From: JBFGCM01 sp041581135
GTDB lineage: Bacteria; Actinomycetota; Acidimicrobiia; Spongiisociales; UBA5794
Assembly (NCBI GenBank): GCA_041581135.1
Contig: JBFGCM010000044.1
Coordinates: 1-29,127 of the forward strand
Length of the DNA stretch: 29,127 nt
Reading direction: 5' to 3'
The stretch's first letter is position 1. Each line of letters starts with the position of its first letter. Both the position numbers and the translations under genes were made by a program. The notes beneath the pieces are model-generated. The model saw nothing but the letters and a program-made list of their open reading frames with translations, ran no database searches and was not told where the DNA came from. This document shows, piece after piece, positions 15,352-22,691 of this stretch.

Positions 15352-16205
15352 CAATTGCCCACCGGTGCGGCGTTCAGCCGTTCCGCGACGATGGCGGCCA
15401 GACGCCCCGGTGCCTCCATCGGCACGAAGTGCCCGACGCCCTCGACGACCTCGAGCTCGACATCAGCGAAGCGAGCGAGCTGCTGCGCAACCAAGTCCGG
15501 CAGGTGGGTGTCCGACTCGGAACCCACGACGATCGTCACCGGACATCTGATCTCCGGCAGACGTTCCCACGCCGAGTGCGTGGCGGCGCTTGCATAGAAC
15601 TCGGCCTCGAGGTCGGGATCGCACTTCAACTCGTAGCCGTCGCTCGCCGACCGTAGTGCGTTCCGGACGTATGCCCGGAGCGCCCGTTCCTCCCATCCGG
15701 TGAATGCGCCCTTGCCTCGGTAGTTCTCCATGGCGGCTTCCCGACTGGGGAACCAACGCCGCCGCTTGCGCGCCGCCTCGGCGAACGGATGATCGTCGAC
15801 GCGCGCATTCGGCCCTGGAAACAGGATGGGCTCCACCAGCACCACCCGATCGAAACTGCCCGGTTCCACCAGCTCGGCCAGGACGATGGCAGTGGCTCCC
15901 GAGGAGTGACCCACGGCGACGACCGGTACCTCGAGCTCGGATGCGGCCGTCAGCACGTCGCGCCCCAGCTGCCACCAGTCGAACGGGGGCGATGGAGCAC
16001 CGGAGTCGCCGTGCGCCCGCTGGTCCAACCCGAGACCTCGGCCCGTCCACTGCAACCGGCGCAGCTCGAACACCATCGGGATCCAGGTCTCCTTGCAGAA
16101 TCCGGTGGCGTGGACCGCCAGCATCGATGCCCCGGCGGCAGGGAGGTGTGACGTCCATTCGACCGCGCTCAGTTCGATCCCGTCGGTCGCGTCGATACGG
16201 AGCAC
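15351..16205 (-). CDS. Alpha/beta hydrolase coupled to menA
   Basis: 284 residues from a GTG at 16205, seven bases after the CBS-protein stop. The fold features are an oxyanion strand (MLAVHATGFCKETW), the nucleophile elbow GHSSG with Ser101, a late acid region (GSESDTHLPD) and the catalytic His in GVGHFVP near the end. The family includes esterases, epoxide hydrolases and MenH-like lyases. The tight coupling to menA makes a role in menaquinone metabolism possible, for instance a MenH-like step, but the sequence alone does not distinguish this from a general esterase. No signal peptide is seen. Confidence 0.8.
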   Translation of the reverse strand: MLRIDATDGIELSAVEWTSHLPAAGASMLAVHATGFCKETWIPMVFELRRLQWTGRGLGLDQRAHGDSGAPSPPFDWWQLGRDVLTAASELEVPVVAVGHSSGATAIVLAELVEPGSFDRVVLVEPILFPGPNARVDDHPFAEAARKRRRWFPSREAAMENYRGKGAFTGWEERALRAYVRNALRSASDGYELKCDPDLEAEFYASAATHSAWERLPEIRCPVTIVVGSESDTHLPDLVAQQLARFADVELEVVEGVGHFVPMEAPGRLAAIVAERLNAAPVGN

Positions 16206-16212
16206 GGCTTCT

Positions 16213-16821
16213 TCAGCTGGAGTCGTCGCGCCAGGACATCTCGCTGTCGACACTCATCACGCCATCGAGACGACGCACGACCTCGGTGAGCAGCGCGACC
16301 TCACCCCGGGTGCTCAACTCGCCCCGCAGCACCACATGACCCCCGGCGACGCGAACGTCGACGGTGGCCGGATCCGCGAAGAGCGCCCGGCGGATGACGT
16401 CTTCGCGGATCTCGTCCTCGATGACCTCATCAGGTCGGGTGAATGCCGCCATGATGTCGAAACGGCTGATGATGCCCATGATGCAGCCGTCGCCGTCGAT
16501 GACGGGGAGGCGCTTGATGTCCTCGACGACCATCACCTCGGCCGCTTCGGCCAGCAGGGCCTCCGGGCCGGTGGTGACCACGTCGGCCGACATCACGTCG
16601 CCCACCATCTGCGCCCCGCTCATGGTGTGCTCCGGGCCGTGCTCCACCTCCAGCCGCAGAAAGTCGGCCTCGGTGATCATTCCGACCAGGCGACGCTCCG
16701 GCCCGGTGACCACCGGCAGACCTGAGACGCGATTGCGCACCATGACCTCGGCCGCCGCCTTGAGGTCGGTCTCCGGCGTCACCGCGAGGACGTCCGTCGT
16801 CATGAGGTCGAGCACCTGCAT
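16213..16821 (-). CDS. CBS-pair protein with C-terminal BON domain
   Basis: 202 residues from the ATG at 16821, with AAGGAG seven bases upstream. Two CBS domains occupy about residues 1-58 (VLDLMTTDVLAVTPETDLKAAAEVM) and 73-132 (GDVMSADVVTTGPEALL). A BON domain follows at about 137-198 (VRVAGGHVVLRGELSTRGEV). CBS pairs bind adenine nucleotides and act as energy sensors; BON domains usually bind membranes or lipids. Stand-alone CBS-BON proteins are common in Actinobacteria, often with unknown partners. It lies 32 bases after the GNAT/acyl-CoA synthetase gene and may regulate it or be co-expressed with it. Confidence 0.85.
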   Translation of the reverse strand: MQVLDLMTTDVLAVTPETDLKAAAEVMVRNRVSGLPVVTGPERRLVGMITEADFLRLEVEHGPEHTMSGAQMVGDVMSADVVTTGPEALLAEAAEVMVVEDIKRLPVIDGDGCIMGIISRFDIMAAFTRPDEVIEDEIREDVIRRALFADPATVDVRVAGGHVVLRGELSTRGEVALLTEVVRRLDGVMSVDSEMSWRDDSS

Positions 16822-16853
16822 CTGCACTCCTTCCGACCGCCATTGTGGCAGCC

Positions 16854-19607
16854 TCAGACCGCCGAGGGGATGTCCCTCCGGCTGGGCACCCAGGAGCCGT
16901 GGACCGGGCGCACACGGATGCGAGCGTCGACGGGGCGAACGCCCTCGCCGGGGGCGCCGACCTTCACCGGGTTGAGATCCATCTCCACGATCTCCGGCAC
17001 CGCCTCCACGAGAGCCGACACCCGGAGGAGGGCTTCGCGCAGCGCTGGGATGTCGCCCGGCGGGGCCCCCCGGTACCCCTCGAGCAGGCGCGCCGACTTC
17101 ACGTCGCCGATCATCTCGGCGGCGTCGACATCGGTCAGGGGGTGAATCCGGAAGGCCACATCGCCGATCAGTTCGACGAACACCCCACCGAGCCCGAATG
17201 CGATGAGTGGCCCGAACGTCGGGTCCTCGGTCATTCCGATGATCACCTCGTGACCACCGGGGACGTACTCTTGCACCAGCGCGCCGGAGGCATCGGGCAC
17301 TGCGCCGGTGACTGCGGCAAACGCCTGCCGCACCTCGGACTCCCCGGCGACGTCCAATGCGATGCCCCCCACGTCCGACTTGTGGAGCGCCGATGGTGAG
17401 ATCACCTTGAGTACGGCGGAGCTCTCGAATTCGGCGGCGATGGCGACGGCGTCGTCTGCGGAGGCGGCAACTGCGGCCCGCGGCAGGTCGAGCCCGAAGG
17501 CGCGGAGCACGGCGTCGACATCCTCGGGATCGAGCCACAGGCCGTCCTCGTCAACCTCGGCGGCCGCCAGCGCCCCGCTCACCACCGCGTTGGCCGCCTT
17601 TTCGTCGATTCCATCGAGGTGCGGCACCTCCCCGTCGGGGTGGACGCGCCACTCGCCGTGCTTGACCACCCGAGCCAGGGCACGGGCGGCCGCTTCGGGG
17701 AACCGATACACCGGTACCTCCCCCATGGCGAGAGCACGGGGCGCCCCTCCGGCCCGCATCATCACGGCCAGGAGCGTCTTGTCGTGTGTCGCATACCCCG
17801 CAGCCGCCTCGCTGATCGCGGCCGCGATGTCGTCGAGCCCCTCCGGCGCGGCCGGAATGTGAATGACGATCACCGAGTCCACTTCGTCGGAGTGGCGCAG
17901 CTCTTCGAGACACCTGCGGTACTCGTCGGGGCCGGCGGAGGCGATCATGTCGATGGGGTTACGCACCGCAGCAGCCGACGAGAGGTGCTCCTGCAGGCGC
18001 ACTTGCAGGTCCTCGGACAGCTCGGGTACGACCAGACCGTTCGACTCGAGTGCGTCGACGGCGAGGATGCCGGGGCCTCCGGCGTTGGTGAGCACGGCGA
18101 CGCGGCGTCCCACCGGTATCGGCTGTGTGGCGAGCAGTGCCGTCACGTCGAAGAGCTGCTCCAACGTGTCCGCCCGAATGACCCCTGCCTGACGGAACAG
18201 CGCATCGGCCGCGATGTCGAGCGTCGCCAGCGAGCCGGTGTGACTGCTGGCGGCGCGGGCCCCCGCCGACGTCCGACCCGACTTCACGGCGACGATGGGC
18301 TTGCGTTTGCCGATGCGCCTGGCGATCCGTGCAAACCGGCGGGGGTTGCCGAACGACTCCAGGTACAGGACGATCACGTCCGTGGCCGGGTCGTCCTCCC
18401 AGTACAACAGCAGGTCGTTACCGGAGATGTCGGCCTTGTTGCCGACGGACACGAAGGTGGAGATGCCGATGTTGAGACGGGTGGTGTAGTCCAGGATGGC
18501 AATACCGAGGGCTCCGCTCTGGCTGGAGAATCCGACGTTGCCCCGCGGCGGGAACAGCGGCCCGAACTGCCCGTCCATGCTCACCACCGGATCGGTGTTC
18601 AGCACGCCCATGCAGTTGGGCCCCACCATGCGCATGCCGGCGGAGCGCACCTTCTCAAGGAGCTGTGCTTCGAGCTCGGCACCTTCGCCGCCCACCTCGG
18701 AGAAGCCGGCGCTGATCACCACGAGGCCCTTCACACCTTTGGCGGCGCACTGGTCGACGGCGTCCATCACGTGCGGTGCCGGCACCACGATGAACGCCAG
18801 ATCCACCCGTCCCGGCACCTCCAGGATGCTCGGGTACGCCTTGACCGACCGGACCACTTCCGCATTTGGGTTCACCGGAAACACCGGACCGGAGAAATCG
18901 CCCTGGAGCAGGTTGCGAAACAGCCTTCCCCCGATGGATGTCGGGTTCCGGCTGGCGCCGATCACGGCGACGGCGTTCGGGTAGAAGACGGGCAACAACG
19001 AGGCTGCCACGGACCGCTTCTCGTGCTCGGCTTCGGCCGCGAGCACCTCCGGCGAGTCGGCAGTGGGGAACTCGACGGTGTAAACGCCTTCGTCCAGCTC
19101 GCGATGCATCAGATAGCCGGCGTTGCGGAACACGCGAATCATGGCGTGGTTGTCCGCCAGCACGAAGGCGCGGAACGCCTCGATGCCGTGCTCCCTGGCG
19201 TAGTCGGTGAGCTGCTCCAACAGCCGGGTGCCGATGCCGCGCCCTTGATGCGCATCAGCCATGGCGAACGCCACCTCGGCGACCCGCGGATCCTCCTTCG
19301 ACCGGTCGTAGCGACCGACCCCGACGATCTGCCCTTCGTGGATCGCCACGAAGGCCATGCGGTCGGAATAGTTCAACTGGGTGAAGTAGGCCAGCTCGTC
19401 GGCCGTGAGCGTCGTCTTGATGCGGAAGAACCGGTGATAGATGCTCTCGCGACCCATCCGGCTGATGAGGCTCTGCAAACCCGGGGCGTCGTCGGGCAGG
19501 ATCGGCCGGAGGCGCACCGTTGCGCCGTCCTTGACCACGACGTCGAACGTCCAGTCGGTGGGATAGTCGGGCGGAGGCTGCCCTGAGGCGGTGGTGGGAG
19601 AGGTCAT
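16854..19607 (-). CDS. GNAT acetyltransferase fused to ADP-forming acyl-CoA synthetase-like protein (Pat type)
   Basis: 917 residues from the ATG at 19607. An N-terminal GNAT domain (about 25-185) carries the acetyl-CoA loop QGRGIGT (121-127). It is followed by a CoA-binding Rossmann domain (VIGASRN at 215-221), a succinyl-CoA-ligase-like part with the phosphohistidine motif SSHTGSLA (His456), and a C-terminal ATP-grasp domain (AVLKVISPSALHKSDVGG). This is the domain set of protein lysine acetyltransferases of the Pat family, here with GNAT at the N terminus, as is common in Actinobacteria; enterobacterial Pat has GNAT at the C terminus. Pat proteins acetylate acetyl-CoA synthetase and other enzymes. 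His456 is present, so acyl-CoA synthetase activity cannot be excluded. It lies divergent to rsgA and ahead of a CBS protein. Confidence 0.88.
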   Translation of the reverse strand: MTSPTTASGQPPPDYPTDWTFDVVVKDGATVRLRPILPDDAPGLQSLISRMGRESIYHRFFRIKTTLTADELAYFTQLNYSDRMAFVAIHEGQIVGVGRYDRSKEDPRVAEVAFAMADAHQGRGIGTRLLEQLTDYAREHGIEAFRAFVLADNHAMIRVFRNAGYLMHRELDEGVYTVEFPTADSPEVLAAEAEHEKRSVAASLLPVFYPNAVAVIGASRNPTSIGGRLFRNLLQGDFSGPVFPVNPNAEVVRSVKAYPSILEVPGRVDLAFIVVPAPHVMDAVDQCAAKGVKGLVVISAGFSEVGGEGAELEAQLLEKVRSAGMRMVGPNCMGVLNTDPVVSMDGQFGPLFPPRGNVGFSSQSGALGIAILDYTTRLNIGISTFVSVGNKADISGNDLLLYWEDDPATDVIVLYLESFGNPRRFARIARRIGKRKPIVAVKSGRTSAGARAASSHTGSLATLDIAADALFRQAGVIRADTLEQLFDVTALLATQPIPVGRRVAVLTNAGGPGILAVDALESNGLVVPELSEDLQVRLQEHLSSAAAVRNPIDMIASAGPDEYRRCLEELRHSDEVDSVIVIHIPAAPEGLDDIAAAISEAAAGYATHDKTLLAVMMRAGGAPRALAMGEVPVYRFPEAAARALARVVKHGEWRVHPDGEVPHLDGIDEKAANAVVSGALAAAEVDEDGLWLDPEDVDAVLRAFGLDLPRAAVAASADDAVAIAAEFESSAVLKVISPSALHKSDVGGIALDVAGESEVRQAFAAVTGAVPDASGALVQEYVPGGHEVIIGMTEDPTFGPLIAFGLGGVFVELIGDVAFRIHPLTDVDAAEMIGDVKSARLLEGYRGAPPGDIPALREALLRVSALVEAVPEIVEMDLNPVKVGAPGEGVRPVDARIRVRPVHGSWVPSRRDIPSAV

Positions 19608-19615
19608 GGGGCAGG

Positions 19616-19621
19616 AGCCTA
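19616..19621 (-). promoter_or_regulatory. Candidate -10 element, leaderless Pat-type gene
   Basis: On the minus strand this reads TAGGCT, ending eight bases before the ATG at 19607. No ribosome site is apparent. It fits the TANNNT spacing seen at several other starts in the window. Confidence 0.35.
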
Positions 19622-19660
19622 TCGCACCCGATTGCCACCCCAACCCCGTGCAGAGGCGCG

Positions 19661-19666
19661 TACGAT
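19661..19666 (+). promoter_or_regulatory. Candidate -10 element for the rsgA leader
   Basis: TACGAT lies in a GCGTACG-AT-GCGTACG direct repeat (19657-19672). It would start a transcript near 19673, giving about 155 bases of leader before rsgA and including the 23-codon reading frame at 19700. No clear -35 is seen. Confidence 0.35.
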
Positions 19667-19688
19667 GCGTACGTTGCCCGATCGAAGG

Positions 19689-19733
19689 GAGGTCACAAGA
19701 TGCATATCGAAACGGTGACCTCGGTCACCTCCC
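19689..19733 (+). promoter_or_regulatory. Alternative hairpins covering a ribosome site in the rsgA leader
   Basis: GAGGTCAC (19689-19696), part of the Shine-Dalgarno region of the leader frame, pairs perfectly with GTGACCTC (19715-19722), enclosing the ATG in the loop. Alternatively GGTGAC (19714-19719) pairs with GTCACC (19724-19729), which would free the ribosome site. The GGGAGGT at 19687-19693 can also pair with ACCTCCC (19727-19733). These pairings exclude one another. It may equally be a DNA operator, since GGTGACC-TC-GGTCACC is a near-perfect dyad. Confidence 0.35.
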
Positions 19734-19771
19734 CACCGGGGAGTGAACCCGATCGCAGCGGTCCCGGCTGA
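19700..19771 (+). CDS. Possible 23-aa leader peptide upstream of rsgA
   Basis: ATG at 19700 follows a strong ribosome site (GGGAGG, 19687-19692) at seven bases and opens a 23-codon frame that ends in TGA at 19771. The predicted peptide begins MHIETVTSVTSPPGSE and has no membrane helix or evident family. Its ribosome site is stronger than those of most genes here and can be covered by a local hairpin. It could be a regulatory leader peptide for rsgA or a chance frame. Confidence 0.3.
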   Translation: MHIETVTSVTSPPGSEPDRSGPG

Positions 19772-19795
19772 CGCAGCTGCGGCCGCACACCAACG

Positions 19796-19824
19796 GAGGA
19801 GCTCCCCCCACCGCAGAGGAGCTC
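19796..19824 (+). repeat. Direct repeat GAGGAGCTC before rsgA
   Basis: GAGGAGCTC occurs at 19796-19804 and again at 19816-19824, exactly 20 bases apart. The second copy supplies the ribosome site of rsgA (GAGGAG, seven bases before GTG 19829). The first could be a decoy or a remnant site. Confidence 0.4.
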
Positions 19825-19828
19825 AATC

Positions 19829-20914
19829 GTGTCCCACCACATGGCTGCGCGTCCCGACGGCCTGATCGCCTATGGCTGGACGCCGGCATGGAAAGATCGC
19901 TTTGCACCATTCGTCGACGACAACAGCCTCCCTGCTCGCATCGTGCGAGTCGACCGCGGCAGCTACCAGGCGGCTACCTGGACCGGCGTGGTGCGCTGCC
20001 TACCCCAAGTGGGCGATCCGCCGGCTGGATCCGAGCCGGGAATACCACAGACCGGGGACTTCGCCACCTTGGTGCCCGCCCCGGGCCGGGAACTCACGGT
20101 CGAAACCGTCATCCCCCGGCACAACGCTCTGGTGCGTGCCGCCCCAGCAGGCACCGGCGAGCAGGTGCTCGTGGCAAACGTCGATGTGGTGCTCATCACA
20201 GCCGGGCTCGATCGTCCCGTTCACCCGCGTCGACTCGAGCGAGCGCTCGTACTGGTGCGTGAGAGCGGTGCGACACCAGTCATCATCCTCACCAAGGCGG
20301 ATCTCGCCAGCCGCTCCACGCAGGAGACGTCCCGACGCACCGCGTCGGACGTCGCCTCCGGCGCCGCCGTCCACATCGTCAGCGCCGTATCTCGTCGCGG
20401 GCTGGACGACATGTGGGGCCACTTGACGGCAGGGTCCACGGTGGCGTTGGTGGGTGCGTCCGGTGCAGGCAAGTCCACGCTCATCAACGGCATCGTCGAG
20501 ACCGACCGGCAGGCGACCGGGGCTACCCGCCGCAAGGACCGGCGCGGCCGGCACACGACCACGTCACGCGATCTGATTCCGGTGTCATCGGGTGCGGTGC
20601 TCGTAGACACGCCGGGCCTACGCTCGATCGGGTTGATCGGAGCCGACACGGGTCTGGCGCACACCTTCACAGACGTGGAGCAGGTGGCCGCGACGTGTCG
20701 GTTCCGCGACTGCCGCCACGCCAGCGAACCCGGCTGTGCAGTGCGCCGCGCCATCAACGACGGCAGGCTCACGCAGGCCAGGGTAGAGAGCTACTTCCGG
20801 CTGGACCGGGAGCTCGCCTACGAGGCGCGTCGGGCCGCGCAGCGCGCCCGCAGGAACGCACGGAGGCCACGGCGGGACACCCCCTGGAAGTCGAGGTCCG
20901 ACGACGAGTGGTGA
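19829..20914 (+). CDS. rsgA: Ribosome small-subunit-dependent GTPase A
   Basis: 361 residues from a GTG at 19829 with GAGGAG seven bases upstream. An N-terminal OB-fold (about 35-95) is followed by a circularly permuted GTPase domain with motifs in the order G4-G1-G2-G3: TKAD (155-158), GASGAGKST (209-217), GRHTTT (240-245) and DTPG (260-263). The C-terminal zinc site has Cys290, Cys295, His297 and Cys303. The tail is strongly basic (Arg-rich, about 334-350), consistent with rRNA contact. RsgA checks maturation of the 30S decoding centre and leaves on GTP hydrolysis. It stands alone, divergent to the Pat-type gene. Confidence 0.93.
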   Translation: MSHHMAARPDGLIAYGWTPAWKDRFAPFVDDNSLPARIVRVDRGSYQAATWTGVVRCLPQVGDPPAGSEPGIPQTGDFATLVPAPGRELTVETVIPRHNALVRAAPAGTGEQVLVANVDVVLITAGLDRPVHPRRLERALVLVRESGATPVIILTKADLASRSTQETSRRTASDVASGAAVHIVSAVSRRGLDDMWGHLTAGSTVALVGASGAGKSTLINGIVETDRQATGATRRKDRRGRHTTTSRDLIPVSSGAVLVDTPGLRSIGLIGADTGLAHTFTDVEQVAATCRFRDCRHASEPGCAVRRAINDGRLTQARVESYFRLDRELAYEARRAAQRARRNARRPRRDTPWKSRSDDEW

Positions 20915-21011
20915 CGCTCAGTCCACGGAGCCGCGCCTCTCGTGGCAATTCACCGTCGAGCAGACCGAGAGCTCCGCGTTCTCGGCCATCCCCCTACCGG
21001 GAACTCGTCGG

Positions 21012-21017
21012 TAGAGT
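21012..21017 (+). promoter_or_regulatory. Candidate -10 element, leaderless transcript
   Basis: TAGAGT ends nine bases before the ATG at 21027, with no properly spaced ribosome site. The spacing equals that at 694-709 and 12257-12242. Confidence 0.35.
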
Positions 21018-21026
21018 TCCGAGGCG

Positions 21027-21731
21027 ATGAGACGACTCGTCACGATCGTGCTGGTGATCTTCGCCTCCTGCGGCGGGACGGAAGAGGCCGAGCCCACCAC
21101 CGTGCCGCAGCCGCCGGCCACGGCCACGACCACCACGGAGCTCCCCGCCGTCACCACCACCGCGGGCGCGGACACGACCACCACGTCCGCACCCACCACC
21201 ACGACCACCGTGGCTCCGACAACCACACTCGCCGGCGACGCCGTCTTCTCGATCACCCACGTGTCGTTCGGCGACAATCCCTTCGTCGAGATCACCAACG
21301 TCGGCAGCGGACCTGGGGAGTTGGCCGGCTACTGGCTGTGTCAGCGACCCGGCTATTTCGAGCTGCCGGCGCTCACCGTCGAACCCGGTGAGCGGATAGT
21401 GATCGCCCAGGGTGAGGCGGAGGCGGTAGAGCTCGCCGGGGTCGAGCAAGTCGTCGGCGCCGAATCCCAACTGGGTGCCTTCGGACCGGCGTCCGGCGAG
21501 ATCGGCCTCTACTTCTTTGGCGACGGCGGCTCCAACTTCGGTTCCGCCGAAGCCTTACGCGCTTATGTGGAATGGGGCCGCAGCGGCCACGGTCGATCCA
21601 GCACAGCGGTCGAAGCCGGCTTGTGGGAACTCGACGGCTTCGTCCCCACTCCCGACAACGCGCTGGCGCTGACCGCGCTCGAACCTCAGCCGACCGGACC
21701 GGATGGTTGGACCGTCGACGTAGGAGGGTGA
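21027..21731 (+). CDS. Lipoprotein with Thr-rich linker and lamin-tail-like domain
   Basis: 234 residues. A short signal peptide ends in FASC, with Cys15 the lipid site. A long low-complexity Thr/Pro/Ala linker (about 22-68) resembles the one on the GH57 lipoprotein. The globular part (about 70-234) opens with FSITHVSFGDNPFVEITN and continues with GYWLCQRPGYFELPALTVEPGERIVI. This is the pattern of lamin-tail (LTD) domains, small Ig-like folds found on bacterial surface proteins and nucleases. No catalytic residues are evident. It probably sits on the outer face of the membrane; the role is unknown. The next gene follows after four bases, so the two are co-transcribed although their functions differ. 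Confidence 0.75.
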   Translation: MRRLVTIVLVIFASCGGTEEAEPTTVPQPPATATTTTELPAVTTTAGADTTTTSAPTTTTTVAPTTTLAGDAVFSITHVSFGDNPFVEITNVGSGPGELAGYWLCQRPGYFELPALTVEPGERIVIAQGEAEAVELAGVEQVVGAESQLGAFGPASGEIGLYFFGDGGSNFGSAEALRAYVEWGRSGHGRSSTAVEAGLWELDGFVPTPDNALALTALEPQPTGPDGWTVDVGG

Positions 21732-21735
21732 GCAC

Positions 21736-22146
21736 GTGACCATCGACACCGCAGTCGAGTTCGTTCGGACCCATGCTCGCGCCGTCCTGGCGACCAACAG
21801 GGCCAACGGCGCACCCCAGCTCTCTCCCATTCTCGTAGGCGTCGACGACGCCGGCCGGCTGGAGGTGTCGAGCCGAGAGACGGCCTACAAGGTGCGGAAC
21901 CTCCGCCGCGACCCGTCGGCATCGCTGTGCGTGTTCGCCGATCAGTTCTTCGGACCGTGGGTTCAGATCGATGGGGAGGCCGTGATCGTCTCGCTGCCGG
22001 AGGCGATGGAGCCCCTGGTCGCCTACTACCGGCGCCTGTCGGGCGACCATCCGAACTGGGACGAGTACCGAGCGGCGATGGAGTCAGAGCGCCGAGTGCT
22101 CATCCAGATCACACCCACCCGGGCCGGACCGCAGCACTCCGGCTGA
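21736..22146 (+). CDS. PPOX-class F420-dependent oxidoreductase family protein
   Basis: 136 residues from a GTG at 21736. GGAGGG lies upstream and overlaps the end of the preceding gene. The split-barrel flavin/F420-binding fold is seen in ARAVLATNRANGAPQLSPI, followed by SSRETAYKVRNLRRDPSASLCVF and the WVQIDGEAVIV strand. These match the Rv1155-like PPOX family of Actinobacteria, whose members bind F420 or FMN. The substrate cannot be deduced. Length is typical of the family. The gene converges with arsI. Confidence 0.85.
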   Translation: MTIDTAVEFVRTHARAVLATNRANGAPQLSPILVGVDDAGRLEVSSRETAYKVRNLRRDPSASLCVFADQFFGPWVQIDGEAVIVSLPEAMEPLVAYYRRLSGDHPNWDEYRAAMESERRVLIQITPTRAGPQHSG

Positions 22147-22196
22147 CCTCGGGAGGCGTTTCGTCGCCGCGTGCCTCACCTGATCACGCCCAGCCC

Positions 22197-22619
22197 TCAG
22201 CAGCATCCTGTCGCGGCATCGGTGCCGCAGCAGGCCTCTGCCGTCGTGGAGAACACCGGGCTGTCACCGAGCACCGTGTACACCTCCCACGAAAGCTGAT
22301 CGGGGTCGGTGGCCCACACCTTGTCCTGCGTTGCGTAGCAACATTCCACCTGCTCTTCGCTCCGGGTGTAGAGACCGGAAGCGGCGAGACGCGCCGAGGC
22401 GGCCGTCACCTCTTCTGGGGTCTCCACTTCCACCCCGAGATGGTTGAGGGATCCACCCGAACCGTTCTCGATGAGGACGAGCTTCAGCGGCGGATCCGCG
22501 ATGGCGAAGTTGGCGTACCCCTCCCGCACCTTGGCAGGCTCCGCCGAGAACAGGCGCGAGTAGAAGCTGATGGCCTCGTCGAGGTCCGAGACGTTCAAAG
22601 CGAGTTGCACCCGGGACAT
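22197..22619 (-). CDS. arsI: ArsI/CadI-family glyoxalase-fold metalloenzyme
   Basis: 140 residues from the ATG at 22619, preceded by GGGAGA five bases upstream. The vicinal-oxygen-chelate fold begins SRVQLALNVSDLDEAISFY. Likely Fe(II) ligands are Gln5, His60 and Glu112, and the As(III)-binding vicinal pair Cys93-Cys94 lies in VECCYATQDKVW, all as expected for ArsI C-As lyases. A Cys-rich tail carries two further CC pairs (130-131, 139-140). ArsI cleaves methylarsenite and aromatic arsenicals to As(III); related CadI proteins respond to cadmium, so the substrate is not certain. It is divergent from an ArsR regulator across a dyad operator. No arsB/acr3 or arsM is nearby. Confidence 0.85.
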   Translation of the reverse strand: MSRVQLALNVSDLDEAISFYSRLFSAEPAKVREGYANFAIADPPLKLVLIENGSGGSLNHLGVEVETPEEVTAASARLAASGLYTRSEEQVECCYATQDKVWATDPDQLSWEVYTVLGDSPVFSTTAEACCGTDAATGCC

Positions 22620-22639
22620 GGATTCTCCCATCGATGGAC

Positions 22640-22673
22640 TTCGATATGATGCAACCTTGCCACACATATCGAA
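22640..22673. promoter_or_regulatory. Dyad operator between arsI and arsR
   Basis: TTCGATATG (22640-22648) and CATATCGAA (22665-22673) are perfect 9-base inverted arms 16 bases apart, placed between the divergent starts at 22619 and 22692. CATAT (22665-22669) and ATATG (22682-22686) form a second, shorter dyad closer to arsR. AT-rich inverted repeats of this type are bound by ArsR/SmtB repressors. A perfect TTGACA (minus strand, 22682-22677) overlaps, consistent with promoter blockage. Confidence 0.6.
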
Positions 22674-22691
22674 ACCTGTCAATATGTTGGC

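Noticed and set aside
17619..19586. 655-codon plus-strand frame opposite the Pat-type gene
   Set aside because: His/Asp/Arg-rich antisense translation with no family features, whereas the minus strand shows continuous GNAT and acyl-CoA synthetase motifs.
22150..22190. Weak GAGGCG/CGTGCCTC hairpin between the PPOX and arsI genes
   Set aside because: Arms pair imperfectly and there is no T tract on either strand.
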